A stretch of 64,000 nt of DNA. Origin: Bog-473 sp963754445. GTDB lineage: Bacteria > Actinomycetota > Acidimicrobiia > Acidimicrobiales > RAAP-2. The stretch is from assembly GCA_963754445.1 (NCBI GenBank), contig CAVWFT010000002.1, forward strand, positions 2,046,001 to 2,110,000, in the 5' to 3' direction. Below, in pieces: positions 8,987 through 17,384 of the stretch. A model generated the notes under the pieces. It made no database searches. It saw only the letters and a program-made list of their open reading frames with translations, and was not told the origin of the DNA. Position numbers and translations under genes: made by a program. Position 1 is the first letter of the stretch; every line of letters starts with the position of its first letter.

Positions 8987-9181
8987 GGACCTCGAGGGCA
9001 TGCTCTGCGTGGCGAAGGCGTACTGGGCCCCGTCCCACGACAGGACGTCGGGATCGGGGAAGTCGCCACTGTGGACGGGAGCCCAGGGTGCGCTGAGGGC
9101 GCCGTGGCGGGTGGCGCCACCAGACATGCAAGCCGCGGCGAGGAAGGCGACGAGCGCGCCGGTCGCGACGACATGGATCAC
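8987..9181 (-). pseudogene. 5' remnant of a GH43-type lipoprotein glycosidase
   Basis: The frame opened by a GTG at 9181 encodes a short hydrophobic leader with a lipobox-like LAAACMSGG. It then gives VHSGDFPDPDVLSWDGAQYA and FATQ, the N-terminal blade of glycoside hydrolase family 43 (the DPD aspartate is the catalytic base of that family). After about 65 codons the similarity disappears, the frame runs out in the VOC promoter region, and no downstream GH43 blades are seen. Interpreted as the decayed 5' end of a secreted arabinan- or xylan-acting enzyme. The link is my motif reading only. Confidence 0.5.
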
Positions 9182-9331
9182 GGAGAAGGGGGTGTCTGCT
9201 CGGGTGTCCGATCAGTGGTCGTATCCGACGCGGCGCGGCATTAGAAGGTCGGTGAGGGGGATGCAGGCTGCATGACGTTCCGTCACAGGGTCGGCGGAAA
9301 TCGTCGTGGGGTTTATAGTGCGAGGCTGCTT

Positions 9332-9362
<31 letters not shown>

Positions 9363-9466
9363 TCGAAACTCCGACCGTCGCATTATGCGCAGGGATGCGG
9401 GCCGGGTAGGTCCCGGTGCCGGCGCGATTTCCTATAACCAACTGAGAAGAGAGCGATCCTCCGACG

Positions 9467-9928
9467 ATGTCCAGGGAGCACAAGGCATTCGGCAACTTGG
9501 CCTGGAAGGCGATGAATAGAGGACATCGAGCGCTGTTGAAAGTCAGCGGCGGTCGCTTGACCTCCAATCTCCTCGGCATGCCGGCGGTCGACCTCGAGAC
9601 CATCGGGCGCAAGTCGGGGCAGAAGCGCTCGACCATGCTCGCCTGCCCTGTACACGACGACAACCGCGTGGTCCTGGTGGCGTCGAGGGGCGGTGCGGAT
9701 CATCATCCGTCGTGGTATCTGAACCTCACCGACAATCCCGATGTGAAGGTCACGATGTTGGGCGAGACGCGCTCGATGCGGGCTCGCACGGCATCACCCG
9801 AGGAGAAGGCGGCGTTGTGGCCCGACATCGTGGCCGCCTACAAGTACTACGAGGGTTACCAGAAACGCTCGAGCCGCGATATCCCGGTCGTCATCTGCGA
9901 GCCCCTACCGGGGCCCGATCCGTCCTGA
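9467..9928 (+). CDS. Deazaflavin (F420)-dependent nitroreductase family protein (Ddn-like)
   Basis: A 153-residue split-barrel protein of the Ddn family. Homologues in mycobacteria use reduced F420 to reduce quinones and nitroimidazoles. Family features are the N-terminal amphipathic segment, TIGRKSGQKRSTMLACPVHD, the strand VVLVASRGGADHHPSWYLNL, and DNPDVKVTMLG. The C-terminal YYEGYQKRSSRDIPVVICEP is also typical. It appears to be monocistronic, with 214 bp of non-coding sequence before the next gene. Confidence 0.9.
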   Translation: MSREHKAFGNLAWKAMNRGHRALLKVSGGRLTSNLLGMPAVDLETIGRKSGQKRSTMLACPVHDDNRVVLVASRGGADHHPSWYLNLTDNPDVKVTMLGETRSMRARTASPEEKAALWPDIVAAYKYYEGYQKRSSRDIPVVICEPLPGPDPS

Positions 9929-10142
9929 GCGGAGCCGGACTCGGGGCTGGGCCGACGCCCCGGCCCGACGAGTCCGCAGGAGAGAGACGGCGGGCGCGAC
10001 GGGCGGGACGGGCGGATGGGACAGACGGGCCAGGCCCCTGGATGGGTATGGCCGGGCGGGACCGGCAGGACCCGCAGGCCTTGCGGCTCCGGCACGTCAT
10101 TCGGGCAGCCCCGGCGGGGCATTCGGGGGAGCGACCACTACG

Positions 10143-10559
10143 ATGCGGCCAATGTCGCTGGAGCCCGCTGGGGACGCCGCCTTTGATCTGAACATGGCCG
10201 TGTCGCAGCTGGCGTCGAACAGCACCGACCTGCGGATCATGCTCAAACTCCTGGTCTCGCAGCTTTCCGATGCCCTGGGGAACCGGATGACGGTGGAGCG
10301 GGCCGGCCGATTCCGCAAGAGCGAAGAGATCAAGGTCGTACGGATCACGCTCGGTGACGACACCCTCGAAGCGAGCGTTGACGGACCAGCGGTCCGCTGC
10401 AGCATCGGTCACAGCTCGGGCGGTATCCGCATCCGCAGCGAGCAGGTGGGCATGGACGTATGGCTGACTCGCCTGCTGAGCACGTTGCAGGCCGAGGCCG
10501 CATCGAGCGAACAAACCCGGCAGGCGCTGGAGAACATCGTGATCGGAGGACCATCGTGA
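10143..10559 (+). CDS. Conserved hypothetical protein, first gene of the YbjQ-like operon
   Basis: A 138-residue soluble protein of unknown function. It has an N-terminal helical part (DLNMAVSQLASNSTDLRIML), a central beta-rich part (IKVVRITLGDDTLEASVDG) and a C-terminal segment SGGIRIRSEQVGMDVWLTRL ending in a helix. There are no catalytic motifs, signal peptide or membrane span. A second ATG at 10152 is an alternative start. Its TGA overlaps the GTG of the next gene, so it is tightly coupled to the three YbjQ-like genes and probably assembles or acts with them. Confidence 0.7.
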   Translation: MRPMSLEPAGDAAFDLNMAVSQLASNSTDLRIMLKLLVSQLSDALGNRMTVERAGRFRKSEEIKVVRITLGDDTLEASVDGPAVRCSIGHSSGGIRIRSEQVGMDVWLTRLLSTLQAEAASSEQTRQALENIVIGGPS

Positions 10560-11413
10560 CGGATCCCCAAGCGGGACAGACCGGGGAGGGCCAGGCGGGA
10601 CAGGGGCAGTCACCCCCTGCCCAGCCACCGGCCGATCTCCCCAAGGACGCAGCCCATCGTCTCGAGGAGCTCGAACACGGCTTGTTCACCTCGGACCTCT
10701 CGGTCAACGAGTTCCTTCTGGTCAAGGAGGCGGGCTTCCATCCGCTCGGGTTCGTGATGGGCTCGTCGATCTACCACATCGGCATCCAGACCCGGAAGTG
10801 GGGCGAGAGCCAGGAACTCACGAAGCTGACCGAGGCGATGTACACGGCCCGAGAGCTGGCCATGACCCGGATGGAAGAGGAGGCCGAGGAGCTCGGGGCT
10901 GACGGCGTGGTCGGTGTCCGCCTCGACGTCAACTACTACGAGTGGGGGAACGACTCGGCCGAGTTCATCGCTTTCGGCACGGCGGTGAAGGCCGAGGACG
11001 GCACCTCGTATCGCAATGCCCTCGGCAAGCCCTTCACCTCCGATCTCTCGGGGCAGGACTTCTGGACCCTCATGCAGACGGGCCACGTGCCCCAGGGCCT
11101 GGTCATGGGCACCTGTGTCTTCCATATCGCCCACCGCAAGCTGACCCAGGCTCTGGGCTCCATGGGCCAGAACGTGGAACTGCCCAACTTCACCCAGGCC
11201 CTCTATGAGGCACGGGAGCTCGCCATGACGCGCATGCAGGACGAAGCCGGGCAGCTCAACGCCAGCGGGATCGTCGGGGTCCGCCTGGAGGAGAAGTCGC
11301 ACCAGTGGGGCTCGCACACCATCGAGTTCTTGGCGCTGGGCACGGCGGTGACCAAACGCAGTGGCGAGGTCACGCTGCCCAAGCCCATCACGATCATCTC
11401 ACTGGACAACTGA
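10556..11413 (+). CDS. Tandem YbjQ-like (DUF74) protein, paralogue 1
   Basis: A 285-residue protein made of two similar modules (about residues 45-155 and 165-280). Each has the pattern FTSDLS, then AGxxPxGxVMG, then YxARELAMTRMxxEA, a Gly-Val-rich strand (GADGVVGVRLD / ASGIVGVRLEE) and GTAV. The helix plus GVVGV part matches the YbjQ/DUF74 family, sometimes called a putative heavy-metal-binding domain and oligomeric in known structures. The GTG start at 10556 sits in a GTGA overlap with the preceding gene. The first 30 residues are Gln/Gly/Pro-rich linker. Metal binding is not evident from ligands. Confidence 0.75.
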   Translation: MTDPQAGQTGEGQAGQGQSPPAQPPADLPKDAAHRLEELEHGLFTSDLSVNEFLLVKEAGFHPLGFVMGSSIYHIGIQTRKWGESQELTKLTEAMYTARELAMTRMEEEAEELGADGVVGVRLDVNYYEWGNDSAEFIAFGTAVKAEDGTSYRNALGKPFTSDLSGQDFWTLMQTGHVPQGLVMGTCVFHIAHRKLTQALGSMGQNVELPNFTQALYEARELAMTRMQDEAGQLNASGIVGVRLEEKSHQWGSHTIEFLALGTAVTKRSGEVTLPKPITIISLDN

Positions 11414-11544
11414 TGGCGGGGGGAGCGGCCGCCAATCGGTCCGGCAGCGGTCGCACCGGCCGTGGGACGGCCGCCGTAGACGTGGCCGTGTACGTGGCGG
11501 TGACCGTGGCCGTGGACAAAGACGGGCCGTGCCCATGTCGATGA
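11413..11544 (+). CDS. Possible 43-aa coupling ORF between YbjQ-like paralogues 1 and 2
   Basis: An ATG overlaps the stop of paralogue 1 (TGATG). The 43-codon frame that follows ends in a TGA overlapping the ATG at 11541 of paralogue 2 (ATGA). The predicted peptide has a Val/Ala alternating stretch (VDVAVYVAVTVAVD) and two cysteines at the end (CPCR). It fills what would otherwise be a 121-bp untranslated gap in an operon where every other junction overlaps. It may be a real small protein or only a ribosome-bridging frame. Confidence 0.35.
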   Translation: MAGGAAANRSGSGRTGRGTAAVDVAVYVAVTVAVDKDGPCPCR

Positions 11545-12479
11545 ACGACCAGCCCCCGGTGGACGGTGCCCCGGTCGGCGGCGGCCCGCAGGGGGATCTG
11601 CCCGAAGCCGCCCTGCGCCGCCTCGATTCGAGCGCCTTCTCCTCGGGCCTGACGGTGCCCGATTTCGCCGCCTGCCTCGACCTCGGACTCCAGCCCGTGT
11701 CGCTGGTCCAGGGCTTCTGCGTCATGCAGTGGGGTTGGTACGGACCCGGCACGTCCTACATGCGGGGCATGAACCCCTACTCCGGGGGCCCGAGCAGTCC
11801 CGACGCCTACAGCGAGAGCTATCGCTGCCCCCATGGCTACGTGAGCGCGGACCACCGCATGTGGGGCCAGAACTTCGAACAGCCCTGGGTGCAGGATGCC
11901 TGGTCGTCCGGGTACATGACCGCCTATTCACGGATGATGGAAGAGGCCAGGGTGCACGGCGCCCATGGCGTGATCGGGGTGGTCGACCGGATCTCCGCCG
12001 TGGCCGACACCGGCACGACCGAGTTCCACTTCCTGGGTACCGCCGTCACGGTGGAGGACGGCCCGGCGCCCGCCGGCGGCGCGCCCTGGAGCACCTACCT
12101 GGCCGGGCAGCGGCTGACCAAGTCGATCGAGGCCGGGTTCATGCCGATTGCCATCGTGGCCTCGATGGCCTCGGTGCGTGTCTGGGCTTACTGCGTGACC
12201 GAGTACCTCATGGAGTCCTCCATGGGATGGGGCTCCGCGCAACCCCTGATCGTCGAACAGGTGAGCAAGGCCCACATGGCCGTGCGCCAGATCGCCCGCA
12301 AGCATGTCCGCCAGCAGCTCAAGGGCGACGAGTTGCACGGCGCCCGGATCGAGGTGTCCGGTCGGGAGCTCTCCCAGGGCGACGAGGTCATCGACTGCAC
12401 CCTGCGCGGCAACCGGATGCGGCGCTTCAAGGACTACGACGCCATCCCCGCCCCCCGCCCCACGGTGCGACTCGGATGA
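11535..12479 (+). CDS. Tandem YbjQ-like (DUF74) protein, paralogue 2 (divergent)
   Basis: A 314-residue member of the same paralogue set. Module 1 keeps TVPDFAACLDLGLQPVSLVQ, an inserted Gly/Tyr/Ser-rich loop (YMRGMNPYSGGPSSPDAY), then YSRMMEEARVHGAHGVIGVV and FHFLGTAVT. Module 2 (ITKSIEAGF-like region to GARIEVSGREL) is more diverged and loses the GTAV end. Two starts, 11535 and 11541, are possible; the second is the one overlapped by the small upstream ORF. Its stop overlaps paralogue 3 by ATGA. Function unknown, probably a structural partner of paralogues 1 and 3. Confidence 0.68.
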   Translation: MSMNDQPPVDGAPVGGGPQGDLPEAALRRLDSSAFSSGLTVPDFAACLDLGLQPVSLVQGFCVMQWGWYGPGTSYMRGMNPYSGGPSSPDAYSESYRCPHGYVSADHRMWGQNFEQPWVQDAWSSGYMTAYSRMMEEARVHGAHGVIGVVDRISAVADTGTTEFHFLGTAVTVEDGPAPAGGAPWSTYLAGQRLTKSIEAGFMPIAIVASMASVRVWAYCVTEYLMESSMGWGSAQPLIVEQVSKAHMAVRQIARKHVRQQLKGDELHGARIEVSGRELSQGDEVIDCTLRGNRMRRFKDYDAIPAPRPTVRLG

Positions 12480-13417
12480 GCACTGCACCGACAGGCGACG
12501 CCGCCGACGCCGCCGACGCCGCAGCCAACGCCAACCGCAACGCCACGGTCGCCGGCTCCATTCCGGATCCCAAGGCCGAGATGCGCAAGGGCGCCCAGTC
12601 CATCGCCGTCGCCGAGCCTCCCTCGAAGACCCGAGGGCTCACGTCCGACCTCTCCGTCGACGAGGCCTTATTGATCCACGGCGCCGGCTGGGAGCCGCTC
12701 GACCTCGTCTGCGGCGTGGCCGTCTGCTCCATCCCCTACGGGGTGTGGAGTTGGGCCAGCACCGGCGGGTCGATCACGCTCGCCTCCGACGCCCACAATC
12801 TCGCCATGGGCCAAGCCGTGGCCCAGATCCGGGCCGAGTGCTCCAAGGTCAAGGGGCACGGCGTGGTCGGCATGGAGGTCGAGGTCACGCTGCGCCAGCA
12901 CCACGTGGACGTCGAGCTGGTGGGCACGGCTGTCAGGCCCATGAGCCATCACCAGGGCGACGACGCCGCCTTGGCCATGCCCTTTGTGACGGATCTGTCC
13001 GCCCGAGATTTCACGTTGTTGATGCGGGCCGGCTGGATGCCCGTCGGTCTCGCCTTCGGGACCAGCTTCGTCTACGCGCCCCGGCGCACGGCCGGCGCCG
13101 CCATGCGCCAATCGACCCAGAACGTCGAGCTCACCAACTACACCCAGGCCATGTACGCCGCCCGGGAGTCGGCCATGGAGCAGATGCAGAGCTCTGCACT
13201 GCAGGCCCGTGGACAGGGCGTGGTCGAGGTCAAGGTGAGCGAGGGGCCGGTCGTCTTCGCCCGCCACGCCATCGGGTTCAGCGCCTGGGGCACCGCAGTG
13301 AAGCTGGTGGCCGAGACCCATCAGTTCGTCCAGCCCCAGGTGGTGCTGCCGCTGGACGACGCCGTCGTGGCCTTCGAGGCCGAGAGCATGCGCAGCACCG
13401 GGCAAGGGAGGCATTGA
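12476..13417 (+). CDS. Tandem YbjQ-like (DUF74) protein, paralogue 3
   Basis: A 313-residue protein. It has an Ala/Asp/Asn-rich N-terminus (DAADAADAAANANRNA) and two modules: LTSDLSVDEALLIHGAGWEP through VELVGTAVRP, and FVTDLSARDFTLLMRAGWMP through SAWGTAVKLV. The second module keeps YTQAMYAARESAMEQMQ, as in paralogue 1. The C-terminal tail is Gln/Val-rich. The start lies in an ATGA overlap with paralogue 2, and the stop in a TGATG overlap with the SnoaL-like gene. The order and spacing suggest a stoichiometric complex (inference). Confidence 0.72.
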   Translation: MSTAPTGDAADAADAAANANRNATVAGSIPDPKAEMRKGAQSIAVAEPPSKTRGLTSDLSVDEALLIHGAGWEPLDLVCGVAVCSIPYGVWSWASTGGSITLASDAHNLAMGQAVAQIRAECSKVKGHGVVGMEVEVTLRQHHVDVELVGTAVRPMSHHQGDDAALAMPFVTDLSARDFTLLMRAGWMPVGLAFGTSFVYAPRRTAGAAMRQSTQNVELTNYTQAMYAARESAMEQMQSSALQARGQGVVEVKVSEGPVVFARHAIGFSAWGTAVKLVAETHQFVQPQVVLPLDDAVVAFEAESMRSTGQGRH

Positions 13418-13827
13418 TGAGCCCATCGAGAGACTGGGACGCCTGGGCCAGGACCTTCGAGTCCATCGACGGGCCCGACGCGTTCGCGGCCCTGTTCGCC
13501 CCCGGGGGGCGATTCTGTGACCCGGTGACCCCGTGGACCACCGACCTGCACAAGGTGGCCCGGGACACCGACGCCATCTTCCCGGACTGGAACCAGCGGG
13601 TGGACCGCATCCGGGGCGGCGAGGACTGGGCCGTCTTCGAGTGGACCGGGACGGCCACGTTCCACGCCGGTGAGGGCAAGGACGGCGTCCCCATCTCCAT
13701 GACCGGGGCCACCGTGATCGACGTCGACGGAGACGGCCTCGTGACCGCCTGGCGGGACTACCTCGACACCAACGAACCCACCCAGCAGATCACGGCCGGC
13801 CTGGAACGGGCCCTCGAGGGCGGCTAA
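13417..13827 (+). CDS. SnoaL/NTF2-like nuclear transport factor fold protein
   Basis: A 136-residue cone-shaped NTF2-like protein. It starts WDAWARTFESIDGPDAFAAL, then FAPGGRFCDPVTPWT, a central VFEWTGTATF strand, and ends VDGDGLVTAWRDYLD, the usual SnoaL closing strand. Such proteins may be isomerases, hydrolases or non-enzymatic binding folds. It is the last gene of the YbjQ-like operon (TGATG overlap). The next gene is convergent after only 7 bp. Confidence 0.8.
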   Translation: MSPSRDWDAWARTFESIDGPDAFAALFAPGGRFCDPVTPWTTDLHKVARDTDAIFPDWNQRVDRIRGGEDWAVFEWTGTATFHAGEGKDGVPISMTGATVIDVDGDGLVTAWRDYLDTNEPTQQITAGLERALEGG

Positions 13828-13834
13828 GGCAGCG

Positions 13835-14920
13835 TCACGACCCGGCGGCCACCGCCTTGACGTGGGCCAGGCGGGCATCACGGGCCTCGTCGAGATCCTC
13901 GGCGGCCCGCTCGTCGTCCGCCATCTCGGCGTCGATGTCGGTGTCGGCGAAGGCGATCACTCCCATTGATTCGAAGGCGGCCCGTAACTTGGGCCCCCAC
14001 AGCCCGATATCGCGCAGAATCGGCACGATCCGCATGAACAGGAACGAGCGGAACTGCTGCAGCGTCTCGGAGTTCTCGACGTAGGTCCCGATCTCGGGGG
14101 GCAGTCCCAGGCGCTCCCATACCTCGTTGCCCAAGAAGCGGTCGCGCATCAGGTAGCAGGCCTCGATGCAGAAGTCCTCCCGCTCCTCACGTTCGGCCTG
14201 GGAGAGCTGGGGGTAGTAGTCCCGCAGCGCCAGCCGTCCGAACATGACGTGCCGGGCCTCGTCCTGCATCACATATGCGTTGAGGGCCTTGGCCAACGGG
14301 TTCTGGGCGTTGTTGCGGATCACGCCGAATGCGGCGAGCGCCAGCCCCTCGATCAGCACCTGCATCCCCAGATAGGTCATGTCCCAGCGGCTGTCGGCGA
14401 TGACGTCATCGAGCAGCGCCTTGAGGTGCACGTTGAGCGGGTAGGTGAGCTGGACCTTCTCGTGCAGGTACCGGCTGTAGACCTCGACGTGGCGGGCCTC
14501 GTCGATGACCTGGGTGGCGGCGTAGAACTTGGAGTCGATGTCGGGCACCGTCTGGACGATCTTGGCTGTGCAGATCAGCGCACCCTGCTCGCCGTGCATG
14601 AATTGGCTGAAACGCCAGGCCTCGACGTGGCGACGCAGCTCGCCCCGGCGCTCCTCGGACATGGCGTCCCACCACTCGGTGCCGAAGAGCGGGTTGATCT
14701 CGTCGGGCATGCCGACGGGATTGGTCAGGTCGACGTCCTGGCTCCAGTCGAGCCGGTCACTGCCGATCCATTGGCGCCGGGTGCCCTTGTCGTAGAGGCG
14801 CAGCAGTTGGTCCCGTCCGCCCGAGTAGTCGAAATCGAACATGGTGGTCGAGGGGGACTCGATGCCCCACGACGGCTCGAAGGCGAGATCCGACTCGGAT
14901 GCGGTCGGGCTGGTGGACAT
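13835..14920 (-). CDS. Ferritin-like diiron domain protein
   Basis: A 361-residue four-helix-bundle protein with two repeated carboxylate motifs of diiron oxygenases. These are E(Q)GALICTAK near residue 110 with DEARHVEVY near 139, and EGLALAAFG near 187 with QDEARHVMFG near 218. This ligand layout is that of ferritin-like/RNR-R2-like oxidases (AurF-like N-oxygenases are relatives). The product could be an oxygenase or desaturase; the substrate is unknown. It is convergent with the SnoaL gene, and a 20-bp tandem repeat array lies upstream. Confidence 0.85.
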   Translation of the reverse strand: MSTSPTASESDLAFEPSWGIESPSTTMFDFDYSGGRDQLLRLYDKGTRRQWIGSDRLDWSQDVDLTNPVGMPDEINPLFGTEWWDAMSEERRGELRRHVEAWRFSQFMHGEQGALICTAKIVQTVPDIDSKFYAATQVIDEARHVEVYSRYLHEKVQLTYPLNVHLKALLDDVIADSRWDMTYLGMQVLIEGLALAAFGVIRNNAQNPLAKALNAYVMQDEARHVMFGRLALRDYYPQLSQAEREEREDFCIEACYLMRDRFLGNEVWERLGLPPEIGTYVENSETLQQFRSFLFMRIVPILRDIGLWGPKLRAAFESMGVIAFADTDIDAEMADDERAAEDLDEARDARLAHVKAVAAGS

Positions 14921-15140
14921 GGGGCCCCCTTGCTTCGTGTGGCCCGCCCGAGAGCCGGCCCCGGAGGGCCACCGGGCGGCGCCTGGTTCTCTCCGGCGAC
15001 GCTACTCGGCGCGCCACATCCGATCCTGGCCGGGCCCGCCCCATCGGGCTGTACCGACCGCCTCCCGACCGCCTCCCGGGCGCCGTCTGCAGCGACAGAC
15101 CAGAGTCCCGACACGATTTCCACGAGCCGGCCGACGGCCC

Positions 15141-15280
15141 ACAAGTACCCAGCCGGGGCATGACCCACCCATCCGGCGCATGCCCCACCCATCCGGCGCG
15201 TGACCCACCCAGGCGGCGCATGGCCCACCCAGCCGGCACACGGCCCACCCAGCCGGCACACGGCCCAGCGGGCACGACGT
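15141..15280. repeat. 20-bp tandem repeat array
   Basis: Five full copies of a 20-bp unit near tgacccacccagccggcaca run without spacers from 15161 to 15260. They are flanked by degenerate copies at 15141-15160 and 15261-15280. Changes between copies are mostly single substitutions. The unit length is not a multiple of three and no gene covers it. It occupies most of the 373-bp gap between the diiron protein and alcohol dehydrogenase genes; nothing else is visible in that gap. Confidence 0.85.
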
Positions 15281-15293
15281 CAAGGGTGGGTCG

Positions 15294-16526
15294 TCAGCGG
15301 AAGTCGAAAGCAACCTTGATGGCGCCGCTCTCCTCCTGGGTGGCCAGCGCGATGAAAGCTTCGCGCCACTCGTCCAGACGGAACGTGTGGGTGAGCATGC
15401 CCGTCATGTCGATGCGTCCCTCGGCGCAGAGGTGCAGGTAGTGCTCGATGCCGTGCCGGCGCACACCCTCGACCTCCTCCACCCCGAACGCGTTCGAACC
15501 GACCCAGGAGATCTCCTTGAAGTAGAGGGGGGACCACTCCCAGCGTTCGGGTGCGTGCACGCCGCTCTTGACCATCGTGCCTCGCTGTTTGAGCAGCCGC
15601 ACACCGACCTCGGCGGTCTGCGCAGTGCCGACAGTGTCGTAGACGACGTCGAAGCCACCAGGGTGGGCCATCGGGAGGGCGCTGCCTCCGAACTTCTGGA
15701 GCACGCCACCAGACCAGGCCGCGGCCTCCTCGAGCAGCTGCTCGACCGGGAAGGGGTCGATCACCGTGGCGCCGAGCCGCTTGGCCAGGGCGGCCTGGGC
15801 GGGCCAGCGGGCGACGACCATGATGTCGACGTCGGGATAGAGCGCCTTGATGATGGCGGTGGCACAGCTACCGAGGGCGCCGCCGCCGTAGATCAGGACC
15901 TTGCCTCCCGGCGTTGGTGGGTGCCGGGTGACCGAGTGGAGTGAGACGGCGAAGGGGTCGCCGATGACGGCAACCTCGTCGGTCAGGTTGTCGGGCACCG
16001 GTATGAGCATCGACTCGTGGGCCGGGAAATAGTCCGCAAAGCCCCCTGGGGCGTCCTTCGACGTGCCGGTGTGGATTCCCGCCGCGATCGGACCCTGTGT
16101 GAAGTGGTAGCAGAGGCTGTAGTCGCCGGCCTCACAGGAGGCGCACATGGGGTCGATCCCGCGCGGCGCGCAGGACAACCATGGGTTCAGGACGACGCGC
16201 TGACCGACCTCGAGGGTCGTAACGGCGGGACCGACTTCGACGACATCGGCCACCACCTCGTGTCCGAAGACGGTGGGGAAGCTGAAGTACCCGTTCAGGG
16301 CGCTGTCGCCGAAGTCGTCCCCGAAGTCCATGAAGACCATCTTGGCGTCGGACCCACAGATCCCGGTCAACCGGGTCTTGGCCACGGCCCAGTCGTCGCG
16401 GACCAGAGTCGGGTGGTCGAGCTCCTCCATCCGCATCGGGCATCGGGACAGACCCTTGAGGAGACTGTTCGAATCGTCGGGCGGGGTCCACCGCTCAGGC
16501 TTGACCCCGTACAGAAGACCCTGCAT
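15294..16526 (-). CDS. Zinc-dependent alcohol dehydrogenase (MDR superfamily)
   Basis: A 410-residue medium-chain dehydrogenase. The catalytic-zinc region reads TGICGSDAKMVF and FGHEVVADV. The structural zinc loop has four cysteines in SCAPRGIDPMCASCEAGDYS and the LCYHF after it. The Rossmann segment is KVLIYGGGALGSCATAIIKA. The ATG at 16526 has a strong GGAGGAGGG about 5 nt upstream, preferred over the in-frame ATG at 16589. The protein is somewhat longer than the usual 340-380 residues because of an insert after the Rossmann fold. The substrate is unknown; it is probably monocistronic. Confidence 0.85.
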   Translation of the reverse strand: MQGLLYGVKPERWTPPDDSNSLLKGLSRCPMRMEELDHPTLVRDDWAVAKTRLTGICGSDAKMVFMDFGDDFGDSALNGYFSFPTVFGHEVVADVVEVGPAVTTLEVGQRVVLNPWLSCAPRGIDPMCASCEAGDYSLCYHFTQGPIAAGIHTGTSKDAPGGFADYFPAHESMLIPVPDNLTDEVAVIGDPFAVSLHSVTRHPPTPGGKVLIYGGGALGSCATAIIKALYPDVDIMVVARWPAQAALAKRLGATVIDPFPVEQLLEEAAAWSGGVLQKFGGSALPMAHPGGFDVVYDTVGTAQTAEVGVRLLKQRGTMVKSGVHAPERWEWSPLYFKEISWVGSNAFGVEEVEGVRRHGIEHYLHLCAEGRIDMTGMLTHTFRLDEWREAFIALATQEESGAIKVAFDFR

Positions 16527-16622
16527 CACGACCCTCCTCCGCGCCTGTGCGCTCGTTTTTTGCCAGCGTTGCCCTTTGAGTGTCCTCAATGTCTAGGCGA
16601 AAACACCCTCATCGGAAAAGCG

Positions 16623-17300
16623 CTAGCGGAAGAAGCCGCCGAGCCCCACCCAGGTGATGACGCCGTCGTTGTTGGCATTGACCACGCCATTGACGATGGT
16701 GAGGACCAAGAGCGCAACCCAGACGAAGCCGATGATTATCCCGGCCAGGGCCATGCCGCTCCCTTTCTGGGCGCCATTCGACCGTGTGATCTGACCACGG
16801 GCGACGAAGCCGAGGATGATCCCGACGATGCCGGGAATGAAGAGCACGAACCCGCAGAGGGAGCAGACAAGTGAGGCGATCGCCAGCCCGTTGGTCTGCT
16901 GAGCCTGACCCGGCGCTACGTAGATCGGCTGCCCATACGGCGCCTGCGAATAGGGCGCCTGTCCATACGGCGCCTGTCCGTACGGCGCCTGTCCATACGG
17001 CGCCGAGCCATAGGCGGGAGGAGGCCCCGCCGGGGCTCCCGCCCACGGAGCACCTCCGTATTGGGGGCCTTGTTCCGCCATGGGCGGCTGCGTCGGGTAA
17101 GAGGCCGGCCCCGGTGTCGTTTCCTGGTTCGAACCGAGGGATTGTTCCGGACTCCGCGCATCTCCGGCGACCGCCTCGTCCCGTTCGGTCGTCTGCGCCC
17201 CGAGAGGGCTGGTGTTCGGCGGACCCGTCCACTGTTCGGGGGGGTACCACTTACCGTCGGATGCCAGCCACCACCCAGGACCCTGCGAAGTGTCGCTCAT
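16623..17300 (-). CDS. DUF4190 membrane protein with DUF2510-like N-terminus
   Basis: A 225-residue protein. The N-terminus GWWLASDGKWYPPEQW is the Trp-rich motif of actinobacterial DUF2510-like segments. A Pro/Gly/Tyr/Gln linker with YGQAPYGQAPYG-type repeats follows (about residues 75-125). Two hydrophobic helices (IASLVCSLCGFVLFIPGIVG and ALAGIIIGFVWVALLVLTIV) form the DUF4190 module. It is probably a small membrane protein with a disordered cytoplasmic arm. Function unknown. Confidence 0.8.
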   Translation of the reverse strand: MSDTSQGPGWWLASDGKWYPPEQWTGPPNTSPLGAQTTERDEAVAGDARSPEQSLGSNQETTPGPASYPTQPPMAEQGPQYGGAPWAGAPAGPPPAYGSAPYGQAPYGQAPYGQAPYSQAPYGQPIYVAPGQAQQTNGLAIASLVCSLCGFVLFIPGIVGIILGFVARGQITRSNGAQKGSGMALAGIIIGFVWVALLVLTIVNGVVNANNDGVITWVGLGGFFR

Positions 17301-17384
17301 GTCGTGACCCGATCTCCGTGCCTCGTGAACGGGCTGAGCATACGAGGAGCCAGGAACTCCATCGGTGATCGCCGGCCAGCGCGT

